Source of the DNA: Aestuariivirga litoralis
GTDB taxonomy: Bacteria; Pseudomonadota; Alphaproteobacteria; Rhizobiales; Aestuariivirgaceae
Assembly: GCF_003234965.1 (NCBI RefSeq)
Contig: NZ_QKVK01000006.1
Coordinates: 1-64,000 of the forward strand
Length of the DNA stretch: 64,000 bases
Direction of reading: 5' to 3'
Positions 7,302 through 15,968 of this stretch are shown in pieces. Below the pieces are notes generated by a model. The model was given only the letters and a program-made list of their open reading frames with translations, was not told the origin of the DNA and did not search any database. Numbering within the stretch: the stretch's first letter is position 1; each line of letters starts with the position of its first letter. The position numbers and the translations under genes are program-made.

Positions 7302-7674
7302 GGCGCTTTTCACCCCGGGGATGCAACGGAGGCCGTAATGCTCGGTACGCGCAATTACGGGTTGCGAATGGTAACGTGGCCATCCAGGGCAGCGCCGACC
7401 CCGCACACCGCCCCTTCAGAACTGATTCCAGCAGCCTGCGTTACATGCATGTTTTGCCATGTGTCCACTTGTCGACACGTTCCCGGAGAAACTGCGTAGG
7501 GAGATGATCATATCGCACAGGACATTACTTACTTGTGCCTACGCCAAGAAGATTTTCCGTTCAGCCGGAGCAAATCTTCTACAAGGCGTTGCTGGAACGT
7601 GTCGCGGTGATGTCATACCCGCTGTTCCGGTTCCCCTCGCGGGAACTGGCGAATGCCGGGCAACTGACAGCGAG

Positions 7675-8019
7675 ATGAGTGACGTGACGACACATCCGAC
7701 TTCGAGAATGGTCCGCAACCTCGCCATGCGATTCGCCGAGATCGTCCACAAGGTTGGCCGGCGGATCCATATCGGCTGCATCATGGCGGCAGGCCAGGAC
7801 TGGGTGGAGGTGAGCCTGCCCAAGGCCACATCGGTGGAGAGCGGTGCCCGCGTGCGTTTCATGCCGGCCGACGCCTATCACGAAGTGGCGGTGAGCTGGC
7901 GGACGGATGACAGGGTCGGGTTCACCTATGTCGAGGGGGGACCCCCGGAAGAGCAATTCGCAGGCTTCGCCGGACTGACGGACCCCCGCCCCGCCTTCCT
8001 GAAGATGCCGCGGAGCTGA
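7675..8019 (+). CDS. PilZ-like domain protein
   Basis: The 114-residue product has a beta-rich central part, WVEVSLPKATSVESGARVRF then AVSWRTDDRVGFTYVEG (about residues 62-80). The latter resembles the end of a PilZ barrel, usually written as RVVW..GDRIGVRF. PilZ domains commonly bind cyclic di-GMP, but the RxxxR and DxSxxG binding motifs are not obvious here, so it may be a non-binding variant. I chose the ATG at 7675; the frame is open for 216 nt upstream, but that part has no domain and unlike composition. It is divergent from the HprK/PqqD cassette and may be unrelated to it. Confidence 0.5.
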   Translation: MSDVTTHPTSRMVRNLAMRFAEIVHKVGRRIHIGCIMAAGQDWVEVSLPKATSVESGARVRFMPADAYHEVAVSWRTDDRVGFTYVEGGPPEEQFAGFAGLTDPRPAFLKMPRS

Positions 8020-8095
8020 GTCAGCCAGTCGCGCCGCCCGATGGACGAAGGTCACGGCGTGGGGCAGCGGCGATCGCCGTCGCTGCGCCGGACAC

Positions 8096-8848
8096 TCAGA
8101 GACCCAGGGCGTCGATGTCCACGGCCTTGGCCGCATCGATGCCCTTGAGGGCAAAGGCGCTGGCGGGAGGCACCTCGGAAGACCAGCCGGTGAAGGTGAC
8201 GGCGGCGCTCGCCGCGACATCCCCCGTCCCGGAGAACCACGTGCCGTTGATGCGCGCCGGAAGGCTGGTGCTGCGGTCGACCCAGACCTCGCCGGTGAAG
8301 CGCCCCCCCATCACCGCGTCAAGTGTCGTCTGCTCGGGCTGGTCGGGCAGGCCCTGGGCAATGGGCGTGATGGAATTGACGCCACCGAAGAAGTCCGTGG
8401 CAGGATCCTGGGACAGAAGGCCGAGGAACGGAATGAAGAGTCCCGGCACCATGAAGGCAGCCCCCCTCTCCGGCGCCAGCTTCACCACCGTCTTGGCGGC
8501 CAGCGACAGGCGCAGCAGCGTGGCCTCGCCGCCGGTGATCAGCATCTGCACATCCGGTTCACCGCCGCCGCCGAACACCGCGAACAGGCTGTCCGGACGC
8601 GTGAACACGACGCTGGCGCGCGTTCCCAGCGTCTTGAGCCGATCCTTGGCAACGGAGGCGCCGAACACCGAGTCCGCCGTGAAGGACAGGGCCTTCGCCG
8701 CCTGCAGCGCGGCCAGCGTGTCGTTCACGGCACCCGCTCCATCCGGCGCCGCGGCGCGCACTCCGGCCGTGCCAGCAATGGCCGCAACGGCACCACCCGC
8801 CAGAAACCCGGCAAATCCACGGCGGCCGATCATCAAGTCATCACGCAT
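8096..8848 (-). CDS. Tat-exported DUF2092-like periplasmic protein
   Basis: The 250-residue product starts with a twin-arginine signal (IGRRGFAGFLAGGAVAAIAG, cleavage probably near VRAAA), so it is exported folded. The mature part has the feel of the DUF2092/LolA-like barrel group: FTADSVFGAS, VVFTRPDSLFAVF, then a VWVDRSTSLPARI segment in which a hydrolysis-like D-R-S-T lies on a strand. The ATG at 8848 has a GGGA ribosome-binding site; an in-frame start at 8914 would place 22 residues before the signal peptide. No operon partner is seen. Function unknown; a lipoprotein- or outer-membrane-related role is possible. Confidence 0.6.
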   Translation of the reverse strand: MRDDLMIGRRGFAGFLAGGAVAAIAGTAGVRAAAPDGAGAVNDTLAALQAAKALSFTADSVFGASVAKDRLKTLGTRASVVFTRPDSLFAVFGGGGEPDVQMLITGGEATLLRLSLAAKTVVKLAPERGAAFMVPGLFIPFLGLLSQDPATDFFGGVNSITPIAQGLPDQPEQTTLDAVMGGRFTGEVWVDRSTSLPARINGTWFSGTGDVAASAAVTFTGWSSEVPPASAFALKGIDAAKAVDIDALGL

Positions 8849-9169
8849 GTCTGTTTCCCTGTCCTGGCCTCGATACACGCTGGCAGATCCTGTCGGCCAT
8901 ATCAAACTCCGCAATCACATACCACTTGGAGGACATGGTGGAACTGCCATTCACAAAAAGATTGCGCCCAGACAACCCTGGCGCGAACGCTGACCTTGCG
9001 GGTTTCGGTGGCATCGTGTCCCGCCGCGTGTTTCGCTGACACGCCTTCTGATTGCAGCCTGCAAGAATACAGCCATCTTCGTCTCGATCCGGTGGCAGCC
9101 GTGCGTGTTACAACGCGCTTATGAAAGATGTTTAGATACTTTTGCATCGCAAACGTTCATTCTGCAGTG

Positions 9170-9721
9170 ATGAGAACCAGAACTGCGAATTACCTGGTCA
9201 TGGCCTGCTGCAGCCTGGCCTTGGCATTGCCATCCCTCATGCCGCTTTCTGCGACTGCTGCAACAATCGATTCCAAGACGGCATGCCGTGCCGAAGACGT
9301 GATCACCTCGCTGGCTGGCGTAGCGCCCGACAAGCTCGACTTCTTCGGCAAGCCGAAGGGCCAGGGCTCCTTTGCCTGCGAGGCCTATTTCTCGTTCAAG
9401 CTCTATGCCGAGGTGTGGACGCGCATCAACGATCTGGCGGCCACGCTGAAGACAACCGAGGCGATGTGCACCATCAACGGTCTCGTCACCCTGCCGAAGC
9501 TCGACGCGCTGCAGATGACCTATGACATCACTGCGGCGGGGCAGTTCACGGTCACCTCCGTCAACAACGGCCTGCCGACGGATGCGCGCAGGCTGTCCGG
9601 CAGGCTCAAGGCCGGCCTCGCCCGCCTCGCGGCGCTGCGCGATGCCGACGACGACACGATCTATCGGCAATTCGCCCGCCGCAACTGCCCGGAGGCCGAC
9701 TATCCCGACGAGATGGAGTGA
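9170..9721 (+). CDS. Secreted protein of unknown function
   Basis: The 183-residue product begins with a Sec signal peptide (basic MRTRTANY, a hydrophobic core to about residue 25, and a signal peptidase site near SATAA). The mature part contains four cysteines, two of them in TACRAED and GSFACEAY, which could form disulfides in the periplasm. I do not recognise a domain. The ATG at 9170 is preferred over 9128 because it puts the signal peptide at the N terminus. It is separated from its neighbours by more than 90 nt on each side and is probably transcribed alone. Confidence 0.6.
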   Translation: MRTRTANYLVMACCSLALALPSLMPLSATAATIDSKTACRAEDVITSLAGVAPDKLDFFGKPKGQGSFACEAYFSFKLYAEVWTRINDLAATLKTTEAMCTINGLVTLPKLDALQMTYDITAAGQFTVTSVNNGLPTDARRLSGRLKAGLARLAALRDADDDTIYRQFARRNCPEADYPDEME

Positions 9722-9813
9722 CGGCCCAGTGAGCCCGACAGGGGCCCGGTTGCCTCACCCCGGCAATGCAATATGATGCGCCACAACCCTGAACCTGCCC
9801 GGCCCTGCGCCCC

Positions 9814-10731
9814 ATGCAGCGGCCGGAATTTGCCGTGGAGCGCCTGCGCGTGCCGAGATTCAGCCTGATCGTGACCTGCAAGGGGCGCCTGATGCACCTG
9901 CGGCAGACCCTGCCCCTGTTCTGCCAGCTGCCCGGCTGCGAGGTGACGGTGGTCGATTATGGCTGCCCGGACCGCAGCGGCGACTGGGTGGCGGCGCATT
10001 TTCCCACGGTGAACGTGGTGCGGGTCGAGGATGATCCCGGCTTCAACCCCTCGCGCGCCCGCAACATCGCGGCGCGGGCCAGCACGGCGGACTACCTGTT
10101 CTTCGTCGATGCCGACATCCGGGTGGCAGCCAATGCGATGGATGCGATCAGCGCCGCCGTCACGCCCGAGACCTATGTGACCATCGATGCCACGGAGCGC
10201 GGCGATGACCTGCGCGGCACGGCCGTCGTGCCGCGCGCGATGTTCGAGGCGGTGGGCGGCTATGACGAGCTGCTGCGGCACTACGGCATGGAAGACACCG
10301 AGCTCTACACGCGGCTCACCGATTACGGCTGCAAGGATGCCTTCATCCCGCCCGACGCCTTCACGGCCATTCCGCATGGCGACGAGCTTCGCACCACCTT
10401 CTTCCCGACCAAGTCGGTGCGCAAGCTGCGGCTGATCGCGCAGTTCTATCAGGAATACATCAAGGTGTTCCGCCGCTCGGTGCGGGTGCCGCAGCTGGCA
10501 CTGGAGGACCGCGAGCAGATCCACGCCGCGGCCTGCTCGCTGGTGGAACAGCTGACCGCCGCAAGCGACCCGCGCAACGGCGCCCGCCTCGGCCTGAAGC
10601 TGCCGCTCATCCGGCCCGAAGACAAGATCGGGGGCGACATGGACTGGCAGTTCGAACTGACCATGACGATGAAGCCGCGCAACCCCTCGGCCTTCCGCCA
10701 GGCCTACCGGAACCCCCTGCTGCGGCGCTGA
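9814..10731 (+). CDS. Family 2 glycosyltransferase with galactosyltransferase-like C-terminal part
   Basis: A 305-residue soluble glycosyltransferase. The N-terminal half opens with FSLIVTCKGRLMHLRQTLP and has TVVDYG and a metal-binding VDAD (FFVDADIRV) at about residues 97-100. The second half carries FEAVGGYDELLRHYGMED, the signature of GT27-like C-terminal domains that read donor and acceptor. A GTG at 9850 with GGAG ten bases upstream is an alternative start that would remove 12 residues. The gene converges on the BON-LysM gene across a hairpin. Acceptor unknown. Confidence 0.8.
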   Translation: MQRPEFAVERLRVPRFSLIVTCKGRLMHLRQTLPLFCQLPGCEVTVVDYGCPDRSGDWVAAHFPTVNVVRVEDDPGFNPSRARNIAARASTADYLFFVDADIRVAANAMDAISAAVTPETYVTIDATERGDDLRGTAVVPRAMFEAVGGYDELLRHYGMEDTELYTRLTDYGCKDAFIPPDAFTAIPHGDELRTTFFPTKSVRKLRLIAQFYQEYIKVFRRSVRVPQLALEDREQIHAAACSLVEQLTAASDPRNGARLGLKLPLIRPEDKIGGDMDWQFELTMTMKPRNPSAFRQAYRNPLLRR

Positions 10732-10734
10732 TGG

Positions 10735-10759
10735 CCCGGGCCGCGCCGGGCGGCCCGGG
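10735..10759. terminator. Bidirectional hairpin between convergent genes
   Basis: CCCGGGCCGC and GCGGCCCGGG form a perfect 10-bp stem with a 5-nt loop, placed between the ends of two convergent genes. No T tract follows on either side, so termination efficiency is uncertain. Confidence 0.55.
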
Positions 10760-10767
10760 GATCGACG

Positions 10768-11205
10768 TCAGCCGAGGTCGGGAATGCGCAGCACCTGGCC
10801 GGGATAGATCTTGTCCGGGTGCGACAGCATCGGCTTGTTGGCCTCGAAGATCACCTGGTGCTTGGTGCCCGTCTTGTAGAAGTGCTCCGAAATCTTCCAC
10901 AGATTGTCGCCCTTCTTGACGGTGTAGAACACCGGCTCCCTGGCGTCCGGCACTGTCACCTCGGCCTCGACCTTGGAGATGCCCTGGGTATTGCCGATGG
11001 CCACGATGGCCTTCTCCAGCACCTCCTGGCTCGACACGTCGCCGCGGATGATGGCCTTGTCACCCTTCACCTCGACCACGACCTTCTCGGTGCCCAGGCT
11101 ATGCGAGTCGAGTTCCTTCTTCAGCGCGTCGGCGCTGGGGGCCTCGTCCCTGGACCCGATGCCGATGGACTTGCCGGCGGACTTGATGAAGTCGAAGATA
11201 CCCAT
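10768..11205 (-). CDS. kbp: BON-LysM domain protein, Kbp/YgaU-like
   Basis: The 145-residue product has a BON domain (about residues 25-90, with VVVEVKGDKAIIRGDV) followed by a LysM domain (about 95-143, FYTVKKGDNLWKISEHFY ... GQVLRIPDL). This architecture and length equal E. coli Kbp (YgaU), a cytoplasmic potassium-binding protein linked to the osmotic and stress response. No signal peptide is present, which agrees with a cytoplasmic location despite the LysM domain. The ATG at 11205 follows a good AAGGAG site; the in-frame extension to 11286 is not needed. Confidence 0.85.
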   Translation of the reverse strand: MGIFDFIKSAGKSIGIGSRDEAPSADALKKELDSHSLGTEKVVVEVKGDKAIIRGDVSSQEVLEKAIVAIGNTQGISKVEAEVTVPDAREPVFYTVKKGDNLWKISEHFYKTGTKHQVIFEANKPMLSHPDKIYPGQVLRIPDLG

Positions 11206-11649
11206 GATCTGCTCCTTGCTTATGATCAACTTAGTGGCCGCTCCTTCAACCCCGGAGCCGACGAGGAGTCCACCCGAATATCGCAATTCTGCACCGGGAT
11301 CATGACGCCGAGCTAAGCAACGTGTTTTTACTTAGTTTACTCTGGGCTGTTTCTTCCGGCGTTTTTGCCCGTATTGGCTGGTAATGTCGCAGATGAGTTA
11401 TGCTAAGTTGAGGTCGCACCGCAGCCACCTTCTCCGCTTCCGGCAATATTTCTTGCCCTGGTTGCGTCTCGCGGTGTCTGTGCAGACCCCCTAAATCGCT
11501 ATCTGCAATACACTTTTATTTCCGATTGACTGGACAGTCAGCAGTTGTTAAATCTTCTTTTGTAATCGATTGTGGTTTGGGTGTTTCAAAGTTCCCGAAC
11601 CTTTTGGGCTTGAACTTATCAAGCCAGATAATGCGCGCGGACCAATCAG
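11206..11649. other. AT-richer divergent control region
   Basis: These 444 nt separate the minus-strand kbp gene from the plus-strand tadE-like gene and are clearly less GC-rich than the neighbouring genes. I see no coding frame. It holds a possible promoter with an inverted repeat (listed separately) and several A/T runs between 11320 and 11640. Confidence 0.5.
11526..11554 (+). promoter_or_regulatory. Candidate promoter with overlapping inverted repeat upstream of tadE/tadG
   Basis: TTGACT (11526-11531) and TAAATC (11549-11554) are 17 nt apart. The -35 overlaps an inverted repeat TGACTG-GA-CAGTCA at 11527-11540, which could be an operator. The -10 match is weak (three of six). Confidence 0.3.
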
Positions 11650-12132
11650 ATGCTGGCTTTCAGGAAGAGCAACAACAGGCTGTCCCGGCTGCGGGACGAT
11701 ACCGACGGTTCCGTACTCGTGGAATCCGCGCTGATCATGCCGATGGTCGTTCTGTTCATTGCAGGCATCGCCGACTATGGCGTCACCCTCTATCAGTACC
11801 ACACACTCTCGACGGCAAACGGTGCGGCCGTGCGCCAGCTGGTCGTGAGCCGCGGCTTCGACAAGCCATATGAAGGGGTTCTTGCGCAATACGCCGAGTG
11901 GGCTCCCAATCTTTCGGTTAAGGGCAGCCAGATCACGGTATCGGTGGAGAATTCCTCCGGCAAGTTGACGGCCTGCACTGACGGTACAAGCCCAAGCTGC
12001 AAGACCTTGCTGGACGCCGGCGCCGGCAAGCAAGGCTCCATCTCGCTGAATTACCCCTGCACGGTGACCTTCATTCCAAGCATGGCGAGCCCGTGCCCCA
12101 TCAAGATCACGGCAAGCGGGATGATCGAATGA
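11650..12132 (+). CDS. TadE-like pilus assembly protein
   Basis: A 160-residue protein with the TadE/TadG N terminus: a short basic cytoplasmic part, then DTDGSVLVESALIMPMVVLF (about residues 18-37), in which the glutamate before a hydrophobic helix is characteristic. The remainder is periplasmic and contains four or more cysteines. TadE pseudopilins support Flp/Tad pilus assembly for adhesion. Its stop overlaps the next start (ATGA at 12129-12132). No tadABC, rcpA or flp gene lies in the window, so the pair is detached from the rest of the machinery. Confidence 0.8.
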   Translation: MLAFRKSNNRLSRLRDDTDGSVLVESALIMPMVVLFIAGIADYGVTLYQYHTLSTANGAAVRQLVVSRGFDKPYEGVLAQYAEWAPNLSVKGSQITVSVENSSGKLTACTDGTSPSCKTLLDAGAGKQGSISLNYPCTVTFIPSMASPCPIKITASGMIE

Positions 12133-13901
12133 TGAGCAAGTTCCCACGGCGGATGGTCCGCTTCGGCAAGGACGAGTCTGGCGCAGCCTTCATCTACTTC
12201 ACGATGACCCTGCCCGTACTGATCGCTCTGACGTCGATGGCGGTCGATCTCGGCTATGTCTGGTATGTGAAGACACGCCTGCAGGTGGCCGCTGACATGG
12301 GAGCACTGGCGGGTGCATCCAAGCTCTACACGGACAACGCAAAGGCCGTCACCGATCTTGCCACCACCTATGTCAATTCGAACCTGCCTAGCGACTGGAC
12401 AGGTGGCGGCAAGACGACGGCGTCCGGCAAGCCGAAAATCGAATGCCTGACCACCATCTCGAATATGGGACTGACCTGTTCGAGCCTCAGTGGCGGAAAC
12501 GCCCTCAGGGTGACGGTCAATGCAAAGGCACCGCTGTTCTTCGCAACGATGCTCGGCTTCAAGTCGATAAACCTGTCGGCGGAGGCAATGGTCACCGGTG
12601 GCGGGTCTGCGCCGCCGCCGCTCAATGTCGCGATCGTGCTTGATGCCACGGCATCGATGGCCCAATCACTCGGCACCTCGTGCGGCTCGCTTACGAGCCC
12701 GAAGAAGGTCGAGTGTGCAAGCCTCGCGGCGAAAACGCTGATGACGAAGCTCTGGGCGTCGGTCGACCAGGTCGCGCTCTATGCCTATCCCGCGTTCGAC
12801 ACGGCCAGCAAGGACATCATCACCTGCAAGACCGGAGCTTCAGGTTCCGCCAATTGGATCAACTACTCGACGCTGACGAGCACCCCGAATTACCGGCTGG
12901 TCGACTTCAACGACACATTCACGGACAAGGGCACTCCACCGACGACAGGCCTGGACGTCACCAACCCGCTGGTGAAGGCCTTTGGCAAGACTCCGACTGC
13001 CGCCCCGAAGAACGACACGACGACCTGCAACGGACTGAACAGCGCGGCCATTGGTGTGGGCACATCCATCGCCGATGCCATCGTGCAGGCACAGAACGAC
13101 CTGATTGCCGCCAATGATGCATTGGTCGCAAAGGGAGAGCCCAAGCGCCAGAATGTCTTGATCGTCCTCAGTGACGGCGACGCCAACGGCAACAGCAAGT
13201 CTCTCCTGAGCGCGAACCCGCCCGACGACTTCAGGCCGGGCACCGACCTCTACGGCAAGACCAGTTCAAGCTGGGTCGTGGATGTCCATCGGATGATGGA
13301 TCAGTGCCAGGCTGCGGTGACGGCGGCCAAGGCCGCGGCAGCCACCGGAACGTGGGTGTACTCCATTGCCTTCGCAGCTCCCTCTACTGCCAAGGGGTCC
13401 TGCTTCACCGACAGGCCGGTGACCACCGTCATAAAGACAGCCACCTCCACGCCAGCCCTGACGTCGGCTGACAACATCGTCACCACGAGATCGTGCAGCA
13501 GCAGCAACAAGTGCAAGGCGATAGCATCAGCTCCGACCAGTCAAATCACGTCGACGATCAAGGCTCAGGTCGCATCGACGTCGCAGGTTGCCGTCACGAC
13601 GTGGGGAAAGACCATCGTGACGACATGCACCAAGCCTGATGGCAGCACGAGTGGTACCTGCACGACGACGCTGACACCTTCGAAGGTCCAGACTGACACT
13701 TACGATCTGACGAAATACGACACGACCGCCTGCGCCACGATGCGGGCCATCGCATCCGATCCGTCCAAGTTCTACTCGACGGATGGCAACACGAAGTGCG
13801 CATCTTCCGCAAACCCAAACTTCACTGACCTCGTCAAGATATTCAACAATGTCGCAGCGAGCATCATGAAGAAGCGGCGCATCCCCAGCAGCACGACGTG
13901 A
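12129..13901 (+). CDS. TadG-like protein with von Willebrand factor A domain
   Basis: The 590-residue product starts with a Tad-type membrane helix (ESGAAFIYFTMTLPVLIALT) and the YVWYVKTRLQVAADMGALAGA segment of TadG. A VWA domain follows from about residue 167 (NVAIVLDATASMA), where the metal site reads D-A-T-A-S instead of the usual D-x-S-x-S. The domain is interrupted by long Thr/Ser-rich inserts, and the LIVLSDGDANG strand comes later. It probably sits on the outer face of the inner membrane and acts in pilus anchoring or adhesion. The start is set by the ATGA overlap with the tadE-like gene. Confidence 0.8.
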   Translation: MMSKFPRRMVRFGKDESGAAFIYFTMTLPVLIALTSMAVDLGYVWYVKTRLQVAADMGALAGASKLYTDNAKAVTDLATTYVNSNLPSDWTGGGKTTASGKPKIECLTTISNMGLTCSSLSGGNALRVTVNAKAPLFFATMLGFKSINLSAEAMVTGGGSAPPPLNVAIVLDATASMAQSLGTSCGSLTSPKKVECASLAAKTLMTKLWASVDQVALYAYPAFDTASKDIITCKTGASGSANWINYSTLTSTPNYRLVDFNDTFTDKGTPPTTGLDVTNPLVKAFGKTPTAAPKNDTTTCNGLNSAAIGVGTSIADAIVQAQNDLIAANDALVAKGEPKRQNVLIVLSDGDANGNSKSLLSANPPDDFRPGTDLYGKTSSSWVVDVHRMMDQCQAAVTAAKAAAATGTWVYSIAFAAPSTAKGSCFTDRPVTTVIKTATSTPALTSADNIVTTRSCSSSNKCKAIASAPTSQITSTIKAQVASTSQVAVTTWGKTIVTTCTKPDGSTSGTCTTTLTPSKVQTDTYDLTKYDTTACATMRAIASDPSKFYSTDGNTKCASSANPNFTDLVKIFNNVAASIMKKRRIPSSTT

Positions 13902-14003
13902 TTGGTCGACGTGTCCTCAGCGCGCGTGATGGTCAGGCCTGCTCCGCCTGAAAGCTGGCCGGCCGCAGGGCGGAACCGGTGAAGCTAGATTGATTTCAAC
14001 GCC

Positions 14004-14186
14004 ATGAACGAGGACGGAATACTCTTTCTCTCCGCGGTGTTGGAGATACTTTTCCTCTTCAGCACTGCCTTTGCATTGATCGTATTGTGGGTCAGGTTTC
14101 GGACCAAGCGATCGTCAAGGGAGAAGGACGGCGTTGCATCGGGTCCGCGACGAGGCGGACTGACGGACGAACGCCGCAAGGAATAG
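14004..14186 (+). CDS. Possible small single-span membrane protein
   Basis: A 60-residue frame (MNEDGILFLSAVLEILFLFS...) encodes one strongly hydrophobic helix (residues 5-30) followed by a basic tail, an arrangement that rarely arises by chance. No ribosome-binding site is visible, and no family is recognised. The remainder of the gap between 13902 and 14245 shows nothing else. Confidence 0.3.
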   Translation: MNEDGILFLSAVLEILFLFSTAFALIVLWVRFRTKRSSREKDGVASGPRRGGLTDERRKE

Positions 14187-14245
14187 CCGCGGCGGCAGAC
14201 GCCGGCAATTGTCGGGAAGCCAGCATGGCGCTGTCGAAGGCCAGT

Positions 14246-15043
14246 TCACACATCCCCCGAGATCGCCCCGATGATGCGCTTCGGCCCCAGGCTGGTGTCG
14301 CCGCCGAAGGGGTTGTCGATGATGATGTTGAGGGCCAGGATCACGCCGAGCGCGCTCATCTGGATGAACACCACCTGCGCGCCGTAGCGCGTCACGCCGT
14401 GGCGGCCCGCCAGCACGCAGGCGGAGAGGAAGAACATGCCGATCATCAGCCACACCACGTCGGGGATGCCATTGACCGAGGCCGAGAGGCGGCTGGTGCG
14501 GGCATCCTCGATCTTGTGCATGTAGTCGCTCAGGTCATAGCCGAGATTGGGATTGTCGTTCCTGAGCAGCGCCTGCAGCCGCCGCACCTCCGCCCACAGC
14601 GCGTTGAGTTCGTTCTCGGCGATGGGGGAGAGCGACTGCGGCCGCCGCGCCAGCCGCGGCCACTCATCCGCCGCCACGCTCGCCACATAGGCGCGCAGCA
14701 GCCTGCGCCCCTGTGCGCCATCGGCTTCCAGCCGGGAGAGGTCGCGGTCCACCCGCTTGATGGCCAGCGCCTCCAGCGTCACCTGGTGGTCGGCATTGCC
14801 GAAGCTGGTCAGCTCGCTGGTTGTGATCAGCGCCAGCAGGAAGGCGATCAGCGCGAGGATGGAATTGTGCACGCCGTCGCCCATGTTGCGCGAGGGTTCG
14901 CCATCATTCACCACGCGTGACCACCACAGGCGGTGCGCGAGCTTGGCGATCGCCACGCCCAGAAGCCCGGAGACCACGGCGCAGCCAAGCAGGATCAGCA
15001 GGTCCGGAACGCTGAGCGAAAGATTGTAGAGAATGTCGATCAC
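14246..15043 (-). CDS. DUF4239 (bestrophin-like) membrane protein
   Basis: A 265-residue protein with two hydrophobic N-terminal segments (residues 12-32 and about 60-80), a soluble helical middle and two C-terminal segments (about 193-213 and 222-242). The block VNDGEPSRNMGDGVHNSI after the first segment and NPFGGDTSLGP near the end are typical of DUF4239, a family that may share the bestrophin channel fold. Transport is not proven for the family. It lies 12 nt downstream of the divergently unrelated ScpB-like gene end, transcribed separately toward the TadG gene. Confidence 0.65.
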   Translation of the reverse strand: MIDILYNLSLSVPDLLILLGCAVVSGLLGVAIAKLAHRLWWSRVVNDGEPSRNMGDGVHNSILALIAFLLALITTSELTSFGNADHQVTLEALAIKRVDRDLSRLEADGAQGRRLLRAYVASVAADEWPRLARRPQSLSPIAENELNALWAEVRRLQALLRNDNPNLGYDLSDYMHKIEDARTSRLSASVNGIPDVVWLMIGMFFLSACVLAGRHGVTRYGAQVVFIQMSALGVILALNIIIDNPFGGDTSLGPKRIIGAISGDV

Positions 15044-15055
15044 GGCGGGGTTCCC

Positions 15056-15850
15056 TCAGCGTCCGGTGAAGCGCGGCGCGCGCTTCTCGCGGAAGGCGGC
15101 AACGCCCTCGCGGTAATCGGCGCTGTCATAGACCAGACGGCGCATGTCCTGCAGGCGCTCGAAGGTCTGGGCGGCGATCGGCACCTCGTCGCTCAGAACG
15201 CGCAGTTGTTCCTTGATCACCGCCATGGCGAGCGGGGCCTTGGCCGCCATGCGCCTTGCAAGGTCCAGCGTGAAGGCATCGATCTCCTCCGCCGGAACCA
15301 GCCAGTTGATGACGCCCCATTCCAGCGCCTGCGCCGCCTCCGCCGGCGCGGCGGTGAAGAACAGTTCCTTGATCACGTTGAGCCGCAGCCGCCCCATGAA
15401 GTGCAGCAGCCCCGTGGTGTTGTAGGGCACGCCGAGGTTCACCGGGGTGATGGCGAAAGTGGCGGAGGCATCGGCCACCACCAGGTCGCAGCTCAGCACC
15501 AGGTCGAAGGCGCCGCCCCACACCGAGCCCTGGACCTTGGCGATCACGGGGCCCGGAAAGCGCCGGATGGCACGCAGCGTGTGCTCGAGAGGGTCGGCAT
15601 AGCGCAACGGGTCCAGGCCGCCGACGGGAAGCTCGCCGATGTCATGCCCCGAGGACCACACCTTGGCGCCGGGCTCCGCCGCGATGATCACGACGCGCAC
15701 CGACTGCTGCTGGAAGCCCGCCAGCGCCGCCGAGATCGCGTCCATCATGCCATGGCTCAGCGCATTGCGCCTGGCGGCATGGGCGAGCGTGATGGTGCCG
15801 ATGCCATCCGCGGCGCTGCTGGTGATGTAGTGCTCCGTCGCCTCGCCCAT
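15056..15850 (-). CDS. scpB: Methylmalonyl-CoA decarboxylase-like crotonase (ScpB-like)
   Basis: A 264-residue crotonase-fold protein. It matches E. coli ScpB (YgfG), which decarboxylates methylmalonyl-CoA to propionyl-CoA, much more closely than generic enoyl-CoA hydratases. Shared landmarks from memory are VWSSGHDIGELPVGGLDPL, KVQGSVWGGAFDLVLSCDLV, FAITPVNLGVPYN and MRRLVYDSADYREG. The oxyanion-hole stretch (SSGHDI) and the GSVWGGAF loop are intact. No other genes of the Sleeping-beauty mutase pathway are in the window. It stands as a single minus-strand gene. Confidence 0.8.
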   Translation of the reverse strand: MGEATEHYITSSAADGIGTITLAHAARRNALSHGMMDAISAALAGFQQQSVRVVIIAAEPGAKVWSSGHDIGELPVGGLDPLRYADPLEHTLRAIRRFPGPVIAKVQGSVWGGAFDLVLSCDLVVADASATFAITPVNLGVPYNTTGLLHFMGRLRLNVIKELFFTAAPAEAAQALEWGVINWLVPAEEIDAFTLDLARRMAAKAPLAMAVIKEQLRVLSDEVPIAAQTFERLQDMRRLVYDSADYREGVAAFREKRAPRFTGR

Positions 15851-15968
15851 GCTGGTGCTCCTGCCGCCTCGTGCAGGCTCACGTTAGGGGAAAGCGCCGC
15901 CTCCGGGTTTGACGCGCGTCAAGCCCCGCCCGCCGCCTTCAGGTTGCATGTCCCGCCAGTCCCGGGCC

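Noticed and set aside
7287-7499. 70-residue plus-strand frame ending with a cysteine-rich stretch (CVTCMFCHVSTC), considered as a precursor peptide for the PqqD-like cassette
   Set aside because: It starts inside the candidate cassette promoter, has no ribosome-binding site and lacks a leader-like N terminus; chance occurrence in GC-rich DNA is likely.
9119-9670. Long minus-strand frame opposite the secreted protein at 9170-9721
   Set aside because: The plus strand encodes a clear signal peptide and cysteine pattern; the minus frame is a shadow.
10607-10900. Frame across the hairpin between glycosyltransferase and kbp genes
   Set aside because: Overlaps two well-supported genes and a terminator-like stem.
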